From: Desulfonema magnum
GTDB taxonomy: Bacteria; Desulfobacterota; Desulfobacteria; Desulfobacterales; 4be13
Length of the DNA stretch: 64,000 nt
Assembly (NCBI RefSeq): GCF_017377395.1
Contig: NZ_CP061800.1
Span: 6,345,633 to 6,409,632, forward strand
Direction: 5' to 3'
Both the position numbers and the translations under genes were made by a program. Below, piece after piece: positions 8,584 through 18,346 of the stretch; positions within the stretch are counted from its first letter, which is position 1; every line of letters starts with the position of its first letter. The notes under the pieces are model-generated. The model had not been told where the DNA came from. It saw nothing but the letters and a program-made list of their open reading frames with translations, and searched no databases.

Positions 8584-9603
8584 ATGAAAAATGACGTTCT
8601 GACATATTCTTCTGACGAACACGGTATTGTTTCCGGTGCTTCATTGCCCGTTGACAGCGAACCTGAGATTTTGTCTCTGCGCCCTAAGAGGCTGCCGGAT
8701 TATATCGGCCAGACAGACACTGTTGAAACCCTTAAAATCGCGATTGAGGCGGCCAAGAAGCGAAACGAACCTTTGGACCATGTTCTTTTTCACGGTCCGC
8801 CCGGGCTGGGAAAGACAACGCTTGCCCATATCATTGCCAATGAGATGGGCGGAAATCTTACGGTAACATCCGGCCCTGCCCTTGAAAAAGGCGGTGATCT
8901 TATTGGTATTCTCACGCATCTTGAAGCGGGTGATATTTTGTTCGCGGATGAAATTCACCGGATTCCCAAAGCAGTGGAAGAATTTCTGTATCCCGCGATG
9001 GAGGATTTTGCTGTTGATTTTGTATTTGACAAGGGGGTTCATGCACGGAGCCATCGGTACCGTCTGCAACGATTTACCTTTGTGGGAGCTACCACGCGGG
9101 TGGGACTTTTATCTGCCCCGTTGAGGGACCGGTTCGGCATATTCAGAAGCCTTGATTTTTACAGCGAAGCAGATTTGATGAAGATCTGCAAACGCTCTGC
9201 CGCGCTGCTTGAAGTCGGAATTAACAATGACGGCGCGACCGAACTCGCGAAAAGGTCCAGGGGAACACCGAGAATTGTGAACAGACTCCTTAAACGCGTC
9301 AGGGATTATGCCCAGGTGCGGGCAGACGGCACAATTACAAAGAAAACCGTATCTGCCGCGCTCTCTCTGGAAGGGGTTGATGAAAAAGGGCTGACAAATC
9401 TTGACCGCCGCTATCTGAAAACCATCATTGAATTTTATAATGGCGGTCCCGTGGGAATTGAAGCCATTGCCGCCACGCTTCAGGAAGAAACAGATACGCT
9501 TGTGGATGTTGTGGAACCTTACCTTCTGAAAATTGGCCTGATGATCAGAACTTCATCAGGAAGAAAAGCTTCGAAACACGCGTACAAACATCTTGGTTTT
9601 TAA
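8584..9603 (+). CDS. ruvB: Holliday junction branch-migration ATPase RuvB
   Basis: RuvB is the hexameric AAA+ motor that, loaded by RuvA, drives branch migration in recombinational repair. The 339-aa protein (typical length) shows RPKRLPDYIGQ, Walker A HGPPGLGKTT near residue 71, Walker B ILFADEIHR (Ala instead of the common Ile), sensor 1 GATTRVGLLSAPLRDRFG with the arginine finger, and the C-terminal winged helix ending GRKASKHAYKHLGF. ruvA and ruvC are not adjacent. Only a heptamer array separates it from the TorT-like gene, so read-through is possible. Confidence 0.96.
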   Translation: MKNDVLTYSSDEHGIVSGASLPVDSEPEILSLRPKRLPDYIGQTDTVETLKIAIEAAKKRNEPLDHVLFHGPPGLGKTTLAHIIANEMGGNLTVTSGPALEKGGDLIGILTHLEAGDILFADEIHRIPKAVEEFLYPAMEDFAVDFVFDKGVHARSHRYRLQRFTFVGATTRVGLLSAPLRDRFGIFRSLDFYSEADLMKICKRSAALLEVGINNDGATELAKRSRGTPRIVNRLLKRVRDYAQVRADGTITKKTVSAALSLEGVDEKGLTNLDRRYLKTIIEFYNGGPVGIEAIAATLQEETDTLVDVVEPYLLKIGLMIRTSSGRKASKHAYKHLGF

Positions 9604-9667
9604 GTATCCGATGTCTGTTAGTAAGCTGGATTTTTTAAATTTTAACCATTTTTAAAGGGAGGTCAGA

Positions 9668-12130
9668 ATGAACAGGAAACCTTTTATAATGGTTGTCATG
9701 CTGACGCTGGTGCTGTCCGTGTTTGGCAATCCTTATGCGTCATTTGCCGCCGACAACCCCAATCCGCCTTCGTCACCTGTGAAGCTCATCTTCATTCACC
9801 ACTCCACCGGGGGACACTGGCTGGCTGATTCCAACAATGACGGGCCTTATGGCGGTCTCGGCACTGTGCTGAGGGATAACAATTATTATGTCAGCGCCAC
9901 CAATTATTGCTGGGGACCTGATGAAATCGGCTCCCGAACAGATATTATCAATTGGCCGGAATGGTTCACCGGATCAAATCGGGATAATATCATGAACGCT
10001 GTTTATGATGAAACCGGACAGAATTTCACAGATTGTGATGGCGGCAATTTTGGGTCATGGCCCCGGTTATCGTCCGACCCGGGCGGCGAAAACGAAATCA
10101 TCATGTTCAAATCCTGCTTTCCTAATTCCGATCTGTACGGCGACCCGAATGACCTGCCCCTGTCATCACCGAATGATCAGTTTACTGTGGCAAATGCCAA
10201 GGCAGTTTACAACAATCTCCTGACTTATTTTGAAACCCGGCAGGACAAATTATTTGTCATCATCACCGCACCGCCCATGTCGCAGGAAGGATACACGGCG
10301 AATGATGTATCCACGCCCGCGTCAGAGCGTGCCGCAAATGCCCGTGCTTTTAATAACTGGCTGAGAAATGACTGGCTCGGGTCTTATCCCTGCAAAAATG
10401 TTGCGGTGTTTGATTATTACAATGTGCTGACCAGCAACGGCGGTAATTCAGAAACCAATGACACAGGACAGGAAAGCGGAAATCACCATCGCTGGCACGG
10501 CGGACAGGTTCAGCATACTCAGAGCGTTTCAAACAACTATTCAGCCTACCCGAGCGTTGTCAGTCCGGACTGGGCCGATGATCATCCCACGACCGAGGGA
10601 CAGCAGAAAGCCACTGCTGAATTTGCTGACCTGCTGAATGTGTTTTACCACCGATGGAAGGACGGCGGCACTGGGAGTACCACGACATCCACCACGCCCG
10701 GAACCACGACGACAACGGTTATAACCATCACAACAACGACCACAACAACCATCGGGACAACGACCACGACGAGTTCCGGGGAAACGACAACAACGACGAC
10801 AATCATATCCGCGTCGAGAACGGGTCTGCGCCTTTATCCCCGGGATATTGTTTATAAAGGTGCCTTTGCCTATCCGGAGGGGGATGAGTGGGGATATGGG
10901 GGCCATGCCCTTGCCTACTATCCTTTCGGAGATTCGGGCGGAGCTGATGACGGATACCCGGGTTCCTTTTATACCGCGGGCAATGCCACGACCGGTCTGG
11001 TGGGGGAAATCAGCATTCCCGAACCGGTCATGTCTGATGATTTTAATGCCTTGCCAAAAGCTTCCGTGCTTCAGTCCCCCATGGATATCACCGGTGGTCT
11101 GATAAACAACTGTACATATTGTGAGGACTGCGAATATCGTAATGTGGACGGATTGGAATATCTGCCAAATATAAATAAGATCGTCTGGAATCTGAGGGAT
11201 TGGTACAATGTCACAGCCTGTGATCAGGATTCACTGGGATGGAGTGACCCTGACATGACCGGTCCCCGAGGCGTGTGGCATATTGGAAAACGTCCCTCGG
11301 ATAATTATGAATTTCATAACGGAAAAACCTGTGATTACCTGTTCAAAGCACCGGAAGATTTTGCTGACGAATATCTGGATGGAAAAAGGCTCATTGCCGG
11401 TAATCATCGGGAAAGCGGAACATATGGCGGTTCTCAGGGTCCCACACTCTTTGCGGTTGCGCCCTGGAAGAACGGCAATCCCCCTGAAAACGGACAAAAC
11501 CTGGATGCTTTGGCGATGACATACTATCGCGAAAGGCTCGGCTGTGCCTGGAACGAATCCGAAGAGATGATTCCGAACCCGACATCGGGCGCGTGTGATT
11601 TCCCGGATTATCGGGCCATGGACAGCTGGACAGGCGGAGCCTGGGTGCAGAGCGGAGGCATAAGTGCCATCCTGATATTCGGCAGAAAGTCAGCAGGAAA
11701 CAATTGTTACGGAACCCAGGAAGCGTGCGGAGACCCCTGCAATATGGATAAAGGCTACCACGCATATCCCTATGAAACTCAGATTCTTTTTTACGACCCG
11801 GAAGACCTGAAAGCCGTGATTTCCGGAACTAAGGAGCCATGGCAGGTGATGCCATATGACAGGCACAGCCTTTCGGACAGGGTGATTGGCGGGGAATGTG
11901 CCACATTGGGAGCCGCGGCCTATGATGAAGAAAACGGGCTGATATATGTGACCGAACAGGAGGCGGGTCAATCAGGAGAGCCTGTGGTTCATGTATGGAA
12001 AGTCGTGCCCTTTGCTTCCGCGGATACGGACAACAACGGGAAAATTGAGCTTACAGATATCATTTCGTCTCTGAAACAAGGAAAGCTGAGAGATGTGATA
12101 CTGAGTCTGAGACTATTGGCAGGTTTTTAA
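9668..12130 (+). CDS. Large secreted SGNH-hydrolase-like protein with Thr-rich linker and dockerin-like C-terminus
   Basis: 820 aa, GGGAGG ribosome-binding site, signal peptide ending ASFAAD. Residues about 30-330 resemble an SGNH/GDSL-type hydrolase: LIFIHHSTGGHWL (possible nucleophile Ser), MFKSCFPNSD, VIITAPPMS, and a late DDHPT block that could give the Asp/His pair. A linker almost purely Thr/Ser (about 335-380) leads to a second domain of about 400 residues I do not recognise (begins TGLRLYPRDIVYKGAFAYP). The C-terminus has one calcium-loop motif, DTDNNGKIELTD, as in half a dockerin. It probably acts at the cell surface on a polysaccharide or ester, but the substrate is unknown. Confidence 0.7.
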   Translation: MNRKPFIMVVMLTLVLSVFGNPYASFAADNPNPPSSPVKLIFIHHSTGGHWLADSNNDGPYGGLGTVLRDNNYYVSATNYCWGPDEIGSRTDIINWPEWFTGSNRDNIMNAVYDETGQNFTDCDGGNFGSWPRLSSDPGGENEIIMFKSCFPNSDLYGDPNDLPLSSPNDQFTVANAKAVYNNLLTYFETRQDKLFVIITAPPMSQEGYTANDVSTPASERAANARAFNNWLRNDWLGSYPCKNVAVFDYYNVLTSNGGNSETNDTGQESGNHHRWHGGQVQHTQSVSNNYSAYPSVVSPDWADDHPTTEGQQKATAEFADLLNVFYHRWKDGGTGSTTTSTTPGTTTTTVITITTTTTTTIGTTTTTSSGETTTTTTIISASRTGLRLYPRDIVYKGAFAYPEGDEWGYGGHALAYYPFGDSGGADDGYPGSFYTAGNATTGLVGEISIPEPVMSDDFNALPKASVLQSPMDITGGLINNCTYCEDCEYRNVDGLEYLPNINKIVWNLRDWYNVTACDQDSLGWSDPDMTGPRGVWHIGKRPSDNYEFHNGKTCDYLFKAPEDFADEYLDGKRLIAGNHRESGTYGGSQGPTLFAVAPWKNGNPPENGQNLDALAMTYYRERLGCAWNESEEMIPNPTSGACDFPDYRAMDSWTGGAWVQSGGISAILIFGRKSAGNNCYGTQEACGDPCNMDKGYHAYPYETQILFYDPEDLKAVISGTKEPWQVMPYDRHSLSDRVIGGECATLGAAAYDEENGLIYVTEQEAGQSGEPVVHVWKVVPFASADTDNNGKIELTDIISSLKQGKLRDVILSLRLLAGF

Positions 12131-12149
12131 TTTTACCTTGTCACATTAT

Positions 12150-12291
12150 CAGTAGATGGAAAAAAGCCCCCGGCGATCTCGTTCCCACGCTTCGCGTGGG
12201 AATGCAGCGCGGACGCTTCGCGTCCCGAATCCGTCCGCCGCACATGACGCGAAGCGTGGGAACGAGATGTGTGGGAATTTTTCATCTCCTG
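12150..12291. mobile_element. CAGCAGATCG-family element with perfect 5-bp target duplication
   Basis: Left end CAGTAGATGGAAAAAA, right end TTTTTCATCTCCTG, inverted copies of one another. Direct repeat ATTAT flanks it on both sides (12145-12149 and 12292-12296). The core is a set of hairpins built on GTTCCCACGCTTCGCGTGGG. This is one of the two best-preserved copies of the family. Confidence 0.8.
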
Positions 12292-12318
12292 ATTATAAGC
12301 TGACGGATTGAATTTATT

Positions 12319-12493
12319 CTGATTATAACGGATTTGGGGGAGCCTGGTAACGCCCCGTGGGGGCGGCATATTCGCCCGGTTGCTACAAATATGCCGCCCC
12401 CACGGGGCTTGGCGGGTACCTGCAAACCTGCTGCTACAAATATGCCGCCCTTACAGGGCTTGGCCGGTCCTCCCCTAAATCCGTTATAATCAG
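12319..12493. mobile_element. CTGATTATAACGG-family MITE with 8-bp target duplication
   Basis: A 175-bp element with inverted ends CTGATTATAACGGATTT(G/A)GGGGAG. It is flanked by the direct repeat AATTTATT (12311-12318 and 12494-12501). The inside contains GCCCCGTGGGGGCGGCATAT-type palindromes that recur at 55790-55860 and 63680-63760. Confidence 0.85.
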
Positions 12494-12579
12494 AATTTAT
12501 TAAATGCGGAAAACATTACCTTAAAATCGTTGTTTACCACAGACTTCATCGGAAATAAGAATCAGTGACCAAAACAGGG

Positions 12580-12676
12580 ACATCCGGAGTATCAGACTTG
12601 CAGTTTGGCCAGGCGTGCCTGTCCGCCGGAGGAATCCTGGTATATTGACAAACTGCAAGTCCGGCACTCCGGATGT
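12580..12676. repeat. Inverted repeat carrying the ACTTGCAGTTTG hairpin motif
   Basis: Left arm ACATCCGGAGT...ACTTGCAGTTTG (12580-12607), right arm CAAACTGCAAGT...ACTCCGGATGT (12649-12676). It is built from the motif of the 29448-29559 hairpins. A further imperfect palindrome (GGTTCCGCCGTCAGGCGG...) follows at 12729-12777, related to the perfect hairpin at 26161-26217. No gene lies in 12131-12863. Confidence 0.7.
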
Positions 12677-12863
12677 CTGGTCATTTATTTTCGATAATGT
12701 CTTATCATTTGGCATGTACCAGCGTTCCTGGTTCCGCCGTCAGGCGGGCTGTGACCGCCTGAATGCGGAACTGCGAACCTGAAATAAACGAGAAAAATGA
12801 GAGAAGGATATCACCAAAAATTTTTTCCATTTGCTGATAATGATCAGCGTTGAGGAGGTAAGA

Positions 12864-13379
12864 ATGAAATTTATAAAAATGTTGTCTTTCATGGGATTGG
12901 TTTTTATTTTTTCTGTATTTTTTTCAAATGATGCGATGGCCCAGGACAAAGCCACACCGGGAGATGTCGTAAAAAAAGTTCGGGAAGCAGTGAAGTTTTT
13001 GTCTCAAAGCGGTGAAGTCGGACTGGAAGCGTTTAATGAGAAAAACGGCCCCTGGGTTTTTAAAAACACCTATATCTTCGTCTTTGACTGTAATGAAGGC
13101 GTAATCGTTGCCCACGCCATAAAACCCAAATTTGTCGGGAGAAATTTAATGGGATTAAAAGATGTGAGGGGCAACTATATTTTTGTTCAACTTTGTGAGG
13201 TCGCCAAACTGCCGGAAGGCGGATGGGTAGAATACTGGTGGCCGGAAGTAGGCAAAAAAGAGCCATCCCGAAAAGTAAGCCTGATGCTTCAGGTTCCGAA
13301 TACGCCCTATCAGGTCGGAGCCGGTATTTACGATGAAGATAAGAGTGTTGAAGATTTGAAAAAACTTCTCAAAAAGTAA
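12864..13379 (+). CDS. Secreted single Cache-domain protein
   Basis: 171 aa. ATG 12864 follows a clear GAGGAGG; an in-frame ATG 33 bp upstream lacks one. A signal peptide (SFMGLVFIFSVFFSNDAMAQ) leads into a Cache-type ligand-binding domain: GPWVFKNTYIFVFDCNEGVIVAHAI, NLMGLKDVRGNYIF, GWVEYWWPE. Such proteins can be free periplasmic sensors. The next gene, 88 bp downstream on the same strand, is a chemoreceptor whose own periplasmic domain is of another type, so this may be a soluble partner for it. That link is inference. Confidence 0.8.
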   Translation: MKFIKMLSFMGLVFIFSVFFSNDAMAQDKATPGDVVKKVREAVKFLSQSGEVGLEAFNEKNGPWVFKNTYIFVFDCNEGVIVAHAIKPKFVGRNLMGLKDVRGNYIFVQLCEVAKLPEGGWVEYWWPEVGKKEPSRKVSLMLQVPNTPYQVGAGIYDEDKSVEDLKKLLKK

Positions 13380-13390
13380 TGCGGTTTTCC

Positions 13391-13458
13391 AGTTGTCGGT
13401 TATCTGTCGGATGTTTTTCAGCGCGGACACCTGATAACTGACAGCTGACAACTGACAG
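13391..13458. repeat. Heptamer repeat (ACTGACA/GCTGACA) with inverted partner
   Basis: ACTGACA-GCTGACA-ACTGACA at 13437-13457 pairs with the related inverted stretch AGTTGTCGGTTATCTGTCGG at 13391-13410. It lies between the Cache gene and the chemoreceptor gene. Confidence 0.7.
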
Positions 13459-13467
13459 AGGAATGCC

Positions 13468-15534
13468 ATGAAAATAACAACAAAGATCATGTTGTTTGTC
13501 CTGATAAACCTTACACTATATCTCACTTCTTTTGGGCTGACCCAGTTTTACAACAGTAAGACATATAAATATCAGCATCTTAATTCCAAAATCAAAAGTT
13601 TTGAATCCAGTCTGTTAAGCACCATTATATTTGAAAAAAATTACGCAAAGCATCCGAATGATGAAGCCGCAAAAAAGGTGCTTTCAAATATTAAGAAAAA
13701 TACCGAACTTCTGGAAGGGATTATTCGCAAGGCAACAGAAAAGGAAAAAGACCTTAAAAACCTTTTAAAATTGCTTTCAACTTACAAAGACAAATTTACG
13801 TTGCTGGTCAGAAATAATGATAAAATCATATTATTAATCACCAAATGGGATAATTTATTTAAAAACTTTCATAAAAAATCAGACCAGGTGGCCCGGGAAA
13901 TTGATAATATCATCGGCATGACTTATCTTAATGCAGAAGATGCTGACCCGTTATATGGTTCATTTGCGATATCAAACAAAAATATTATCAATGCACTCAG
14001 CGAAGTTTCTCTGGCGGTGAACAAAGACCTGCTGTTAAATAACAGAGAAAAACAATTTTTGGAAGTTTATAAAAATGCCTTGGCGACCCTGAATAAAGAA
14101 AGAAAAAACATTCTGGCTTTGGCAAAATACGCGAAAAAGGATATGTTTAGCGACTTTTCAGCATATGCGGAAAAGAATATTATTGATATTGAAAAACTGA
14201 CCAACCAGATCCATGTAATCTGGTTCGAAAATACACAGATCATATCAGAACTCGACATTGTAAGGAAAGACATGACATTCGGAGAGGAGGGGATCGCCAC
14301 ATGGATTCAGGCTTCTCTTAATGAAATCAGAAAAACAAATTTCAGATATGCGCTGACAGCATTTTTTCTTATTCTGCTGGTTCTGATTCTCGGGGCAATA
14401 ATTATTCTGCGGTCAATTCATCGGCCCATCAGAAAATTGACAGACATGGTGATTGACTTAGCCGAAGGAGAAGGGGACCTGAGTAAACGTCTTGAACTGA
14501 AGTGCGAGGATGAGATGGGCGAGCTGGCAAAATGGTTCAATATGTTCATTGAAAAGATACAAACCATGATAAAAGAGGTTGCCCAGAACGCTGAAACGCT
14601 GACCGCGTCCTCATATAGCTACCTGGAACTTTCCGATCAGATGTCCCAGGGCGCAGGCCGAATGTCCGAAATTTCAAACAGCGTCTCTTCCGCCACCGAG
14701 GAAGTTTCAATGAACATCAACACCATGGCATCCGCGGCCGAGGAAATGAGCGCAAATATCCAAAGCATTTCCTCCACCGCGGATCGGATGTCTGAGAACA
14801 TGAACGCGGTAGCCCTTTCAATAGAAGACATGGCAACGGCAATCAGTGACATTGCCCAGAATGCTCAGGACGGTGCCACGGTTTCAAGTGAGGCTATGAC
14901 AATGGCAAAAGCAGCGACAAAGGTCATGAACAGTCTCGGTGAAGCAGCAACGGAAATCGGTGAGGTCACCAAAGTCATCACGAGAATAGCAGAACAGACA
15001 AATCTGCTTGCGCTCAACGCCACAATTGAAGCAGCTTCCGCAGGCGAGGCAGGCAAAGGATTTGCCGTGGTTGCAAATGAAATTAAGGAACTTGCCAGCC
15101 AAAGTGCCGGAGCCGCTGAAAATATTGCCAAACGCATCGGAGGGGTACAGAGAAATACCGAAGGGGCTGTCAGGGCCATTGAGGATATTCTGAGTATTAT
15201 CAAAAAGATAAATGCATCGGTCATCATCATCACCAATGCGGTTGAGCAGCAAACTCACACGACCAACAATATTACTTCCAATGTCCGACAGGCGAACATC
15301 GGAGCCGGAAATATTGCCTCCTCCATTGCCGAGGTTTCCAAGGGGGCCAACGATATGTCAGGAAACGCGGGCGAAGCTGCAAAAGGTGCCAATGAGATGG
15401 CCTTCAATATTCAAAATATCAGTGAGACTGCCTCCGAAGCGAACGCAAGAGCCAGAAAAGTGAATGCCTCGGCCGCGGAACTCTCCAGTATCGCTGTTCA
15501 GCTTCGGGAACTGGTCGCCAAGTTCAAGATATAA
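13468..15534 (+). CDS. Methyl-accepting chemotaxis protein
   Basis: 688 aa. One N-terminal membrane segment (7-27), a periplasmic helical domain of about 260 residues (four-helix or HBM type, judged by the long amphipathic helices), a second membrane segment (LTAFFLILLVLILGAIIIL, about 295-313), HAMP (RPIRKLTDMVIDLAEGEGDL), then the signalling coiled coil. The tip reads AEQTNLLALNATIEAASAGE then GFAVVANEI, near residues 510-535. No C-terminal pentapeptide is seen. Ribosome-binding site AGAGGA. Probably works with the Cache protein upstream or alone; signal unknown. Confidence 0.93.
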   Translation: MKITTKIMLFVLINLTLYLTSFGLTQFYNSKTYKYQHLNSKIKSFESSLLSTIIFEKNYAKHPNDEAAKKVLSNIKKNTELLEGIIRKATEKEKDLKNLLKLLSTYKDKFTLLVRNNDKIILLITKWDNLFKNFHKKSDQVAREIDNIIGMTYLNAEDADPLYGSFAISNKNIINALSEVSLAVNKDLLLNNREKQFLEVYKNALATLNKERKNILALAKYAKKDMFSDFSAYAEKNIIDIEKLTNQIHVIWFENTQIISELDIVRKDMTFGEEGIATWIQASLNEIRKTNFRYALTAFFLILLVLILGAIIILRSIHRPIRKLTDMVIDLAEGEGDLSKRLELKCEDEMGELAKWFNMFIEKIQTMIKEVAQNAETLTASSYSYLELSDQMSQGAGRMSEISNSVSSATEEVSMNINTMASAAEEMSANIQSISSTADRMSENMNAVALSIEDMATAISDIAQNAQDGATVSSEAMTMAKAATKVMNSLGEAATEIGEVTKVITRIAEQTNLLALNATIEAASAGEAGKGFAVVANEIKELASQSAGAAENIAKRIGGVQRNTEGAVRAIEDILSIIKKINASVIIITNAVEQQTHTTNNITSNVRQANIGAGNIASSIAEVSKGANDMSGNAGEAAKGANEMAFNIQNISETASEANARARKVNASAAELSSIAVQLRELVAKFKI

Positions 15535-15648
15535 AGCAACAGGCCGGTGAGATATTGAAAAACCTGCGGGACGGAATGCTGATCCGAGAATGCTAAAGAG
15601 AATTCAGACAAAAACAGCCTGAATCCCCTAACATAAGGTGATAATTCA

Positions 15649-17073
15649 ATGAATCACATTACAAAAATGCTCAGACAATGGCTCATGCCTTTGCAGGGAG
15701 ACCAGACGCCCCTTTGGCTGGTGGGCGGAGCTGTGCGGGATCATCTGCTTTCCCGTGTTCCCAAAGATATTGATCTGATGTGCCATGACGCGGAAGCCAT
15801 GGCAGGGAAGCTGGCCGCAGCCAAGAACGCGGCTGTGGTTCCTTTCCGAAAAAAAGCTGACGAACCCTGCTTTCGGGTCGCGGACAGAAAATATCCGGAT
15901 ACTTTTATTGATATTGTTCCGATGCGCGGGGATACAGTGGCTGCTGATCTCAGACACCGGGATTTTACGATTAACGCCATGGCCATCCGGGTTGAACAGG
16001 ACGGAAATCTGGGTGAGATCATTGACCCCCTGAACGGGGCCCGGGATTTGGAGAAGAGGCTTGTCCGAATGACAGGGCCGGCGGTCTTTTCCGCTGATCC
16101 GCTTCGGATACTGCGGGCGGTACGCTTTGCCGCCATGCTTGATTTTACCATTGAGGAAACAACCCTGACAGCAATGCAGCACCATTTCAGTCTGATTCAG
16201 CACACCGCGGCCGAGCGGATTCTGGCTGAACTGCTTGAAATTTTCAGAACCGGACACAGTGCCTTTTTTATTCGCCTCATGGATGAGCTGGGGATTCTGG
16301 ATGTCATTTTTCCTGAAATCAGACATATGAAAGGCTGCACTCAGAACACATATCACCACACGGATGTGTGGAATCATTCGCTCATGGTCCTGGAGATATG
16401 TGAATATGTTGTGAATCACTTGCAGGAGTTCTTCGGATCCGTGGCAGAGGAGGTGGCGGATAATCTGAAACCCGGGAACCGGATTCCTCTGCTGAAATTG
16501 TCGGCAATGCTTCATGACGTTGGCAAGCCCATGACCCGGGGCGTGAAAGAAGATACCGGGCGGATCACGTTTTACGGCCATGACAAAAAAGGGACGGAAA
16601 TCGTGTCTCAGATTACTCAGCGACTGCGGATGTCATCACGGGATCAGGAATTTGTCCGCAGGATGGTGGCGGAACATCTGAATGTTCTCAATCTCTTTTT
16701 TTACAAAGTCAGACCGACCACACGAATGCGATGGTTTCGCAAGCTGAAACATGACTGTATTCCCATCATCATTATGGGAATCGGTGATATAAGGAGTACG
16801 TTGGGACCGGCCTCAACCGAAGAAAGAAGAGAAAATCATCTTCGCTGGTCCCAAAATACGGTAAAGGAATATTACAGAAAAATAAAGAAGCAGTTGGAGC
16901 GTCATAATTTCATTACCGGAAAAGACCTGATGGACATAGGGATGTCCCCCGGGCCGGAACTGGGAGATGTTCTTCGAAAAATCAGAGAGGCCCAGGACGC
17001 GGGGCTGATCAGAAACCGGGAAGCGGCACTGGCAATGGCTAACGAATTCACAAAGGGGATAAAACAGACATGA
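15649..17073 (+). CDS. cca: CCA-adding tRNA nucleotidyltransferase with HD domain
   Basis: 474 aa, class II nucleotidyltransferase that builds or repairs the 3'-CCA end of tRNAs. It shows WLVGGAVRDHLL, the metal-binding pair in KDIDLM, a third carboxylate region DFTINAMA, ADPLRILRAVRFAA, then an HD phosphohydrolase-like domain with NHSL and LSAMLHDVGKP. The HD domain gives the longer form, as in the E. coli multifunctional enzyme. A poly(A) polymerase of the same superfamily is the alternative. Ribosome-binding site AAGGTGAT. Confidence 0.9.
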   Translation: MNHITKMLRQWLMPLQGDQTPLWLVGGAVRDHLLSRVPKDIDLMCHDAEAMAGKLAAAKNAAVVPFRKKADEPCFRVADRKYPDTFIDIVPMRGDTVAADLRHRDFTINAMAIRVEQDGNLGEIIDPLNGARDLEKRLVRMTGPAVFSADPLRILRAVRFAAMLDFTIEETTLTAMQHHFSLIQHTAAERILAELLEIFRTGHSAFFIRLMDELGILDVIFPEIRHMKGCTQNTYHHTDVWNHSLMVLEICEYVVNHLQEFFGSVAEEVADNLKPGNRIPLLKLSAMLHDVGKPMTRGVKEDTGRITFYGHDKKGTEIVSQITQRLRMSSRDQEFVRRMVAEHLNVLNLFFYKVRPTTRMRWFRKLKHDCIPIIIMGIGDIRSTLGPASTEERRENHLRWSQNTVKEYYRKIKKQLERHNFITGKDLMDIGMSPGPELGDVLRKIREAQDAGLIRNREAALAMANEFTKGIKQT

Positions 17074-17115
17074 TCTTAAAAATGATATAATCCAGCAGGT
17101 TCAATTTTTCGATTC

Positions 17116-18270
17116 TCAGTTTATCGGCAGCCGGACCGTGAATGTTGTTCCTTTTCCAACCTGAGACTCAACAAGGATTTTTCCGCCATAAGATTCAATC
17201 ATTTCCTTACTGGAAGCCAGCCCCAGTCCGGTTCCGGTGGGACGGTCATCACTGGCGGTCAGCGGTTTGGTGGTGAAGAACGGATTAAAAATTTTTTCCT
17301 TTCTTTCTTCAGGAATGCCATGACCTGTATCAGATATTTTTATAAGGATGGCTTTATCTTCTGCCAAGGTAGTAATGGATAAGAGCTTTATATTGCTTTT
17401 ATACATGGCATCAGCAGCATTTTTAATTAAATTTCCAAGGCCCTGGCTGAAATGTGCATAAACGCAGCGATAGGGCGGTAATGGTTTTATATTCAGTTTT
17501 GTTTGAATTTCATGTTTGAAAAAGGGATTTGATCGGAGCAGCTCAATCTGATCTTTAAGGACTTCATTCAGATCAATATCCAGAAATTCGGCTTTACTTT
17601 CCCTGCGACTGGTCGTCAGAATGGTGCTGATAATATGCTTCATTTGGACGGCTGCTTTTCTGAGTATCATTATATTCCGATTGTCAGGATATTTCATTGC
17701 AAGGAGCTGCGCACTTCCCATGATTGCCTGGAGAGGGTTGTTGAGGTTGTGTACAATCCCTGCCGCATATCTTCCGATGACCGCCATTTTCTCTGCGTCA
17801 ATCAGTTGCCTGGTGCGTACTCTGACCTGCTCATTCAGGGTTTCGTTCAGTTCCTGAAGCTGGTCTTCCACGGACTTCAGCCGCATGAAAACCCGGACTT
17901 TTGCCAGAAGTTCTTCCTTATCAAATGGTTTGCTGATATAATCATCCGCGCCGGCATTATACCCTTCAAGGCGTTGTTCCAACATGGTCCGGCTGGAAAC
18001 CATAATGATTTTGATAAAACCAAAACTGCCGTCTGCTCTGATCTGCCGACAGACCTCATATCCGTCCATCCCTGGCATGATAATATCCAAAAGGAGCATA
18101 TCCGGTCTGAAGGTCTGAAGCGTTTTCAGGGCATCATCTCCGCTGTATGCTTTCTCAACCAGATATTCAGTTTCCAAGATGTTACTGATGGCCTCTACCA
18201 CTAATGGCGAATCATCCACAACCAGTATTTTGTTTTTAGAAGTCATGCTTCGGATTTCAATGGGGCTCAT
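17116..18270 (-). CDS. Response regulator-histidine kinase hybrid
   Basis: 384 aa. An N-terminal receiver domain (ILVVDDSP, phospho-acceptor Asp in LLLDIIMPGMDG, Lys in SKPFDKEEL) is joined by a short coiled coil to a soluble histidine kinase: H-box GIVHNLNNPLQAI, N-box GNLIKNAADAM, G1 DTGHGIPEE, F-box PFFTTK, G2 GTGLGLAS. There is no membrane segment, so it acts in the cytosol, receiving phosphate or input through the receiver. AGGA eight bases before ATG 18270 supports this start. Neighbours do not reveal a partner. Confidence 0.92.
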   Translation of the reverse strand: MSPIEIRSMTSKNKILVVDDSPLVVEAISNILETEYLVEKAYSGDDALKTLQTFRPDMLLLDIIMPGMDGYEVCRQIRADGSFGFIKIIMVSSRTMLEQRLEGYNAGADDYISKPFDKEELLAKVRVFMRLKSVEDQLQELNETLNEQVRVRTRQLIDAEKMAVIGRYAAGIVHNLNNPLQAIMGSAQLLAMKYPDNRNIMILRKAAVQMKHIISTILTTSRRESKAEFLDIDLNEVLKDQIELLRSNPFFKHEIQTKLNIKPLPPYRCVYAHFSQGLGNLIKNAADAMYKSNIKLLSITTLAEDKAILIKISDTGHGIPEERKEKIFNPFFTTKPLTASDDRPTGTGLGLASSKEMIESYGGKILVESQVGKGTTFTVRLPIN

Positions 18271-18346
18271 ACTTCAATTCCTATTCATACCAATCATAAA
18301 ATCTCATCTGTTGTGTCATTTCTGATTTCCCGGGAATGACATTTTT

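Noticed and set aside
10541..10906. Cys/Arg-rich minus-strand frame within the SGNH-like gene
   Set aside because: It is the complement of the Thr-codon run (ACN repeats); composition follows from the linker.
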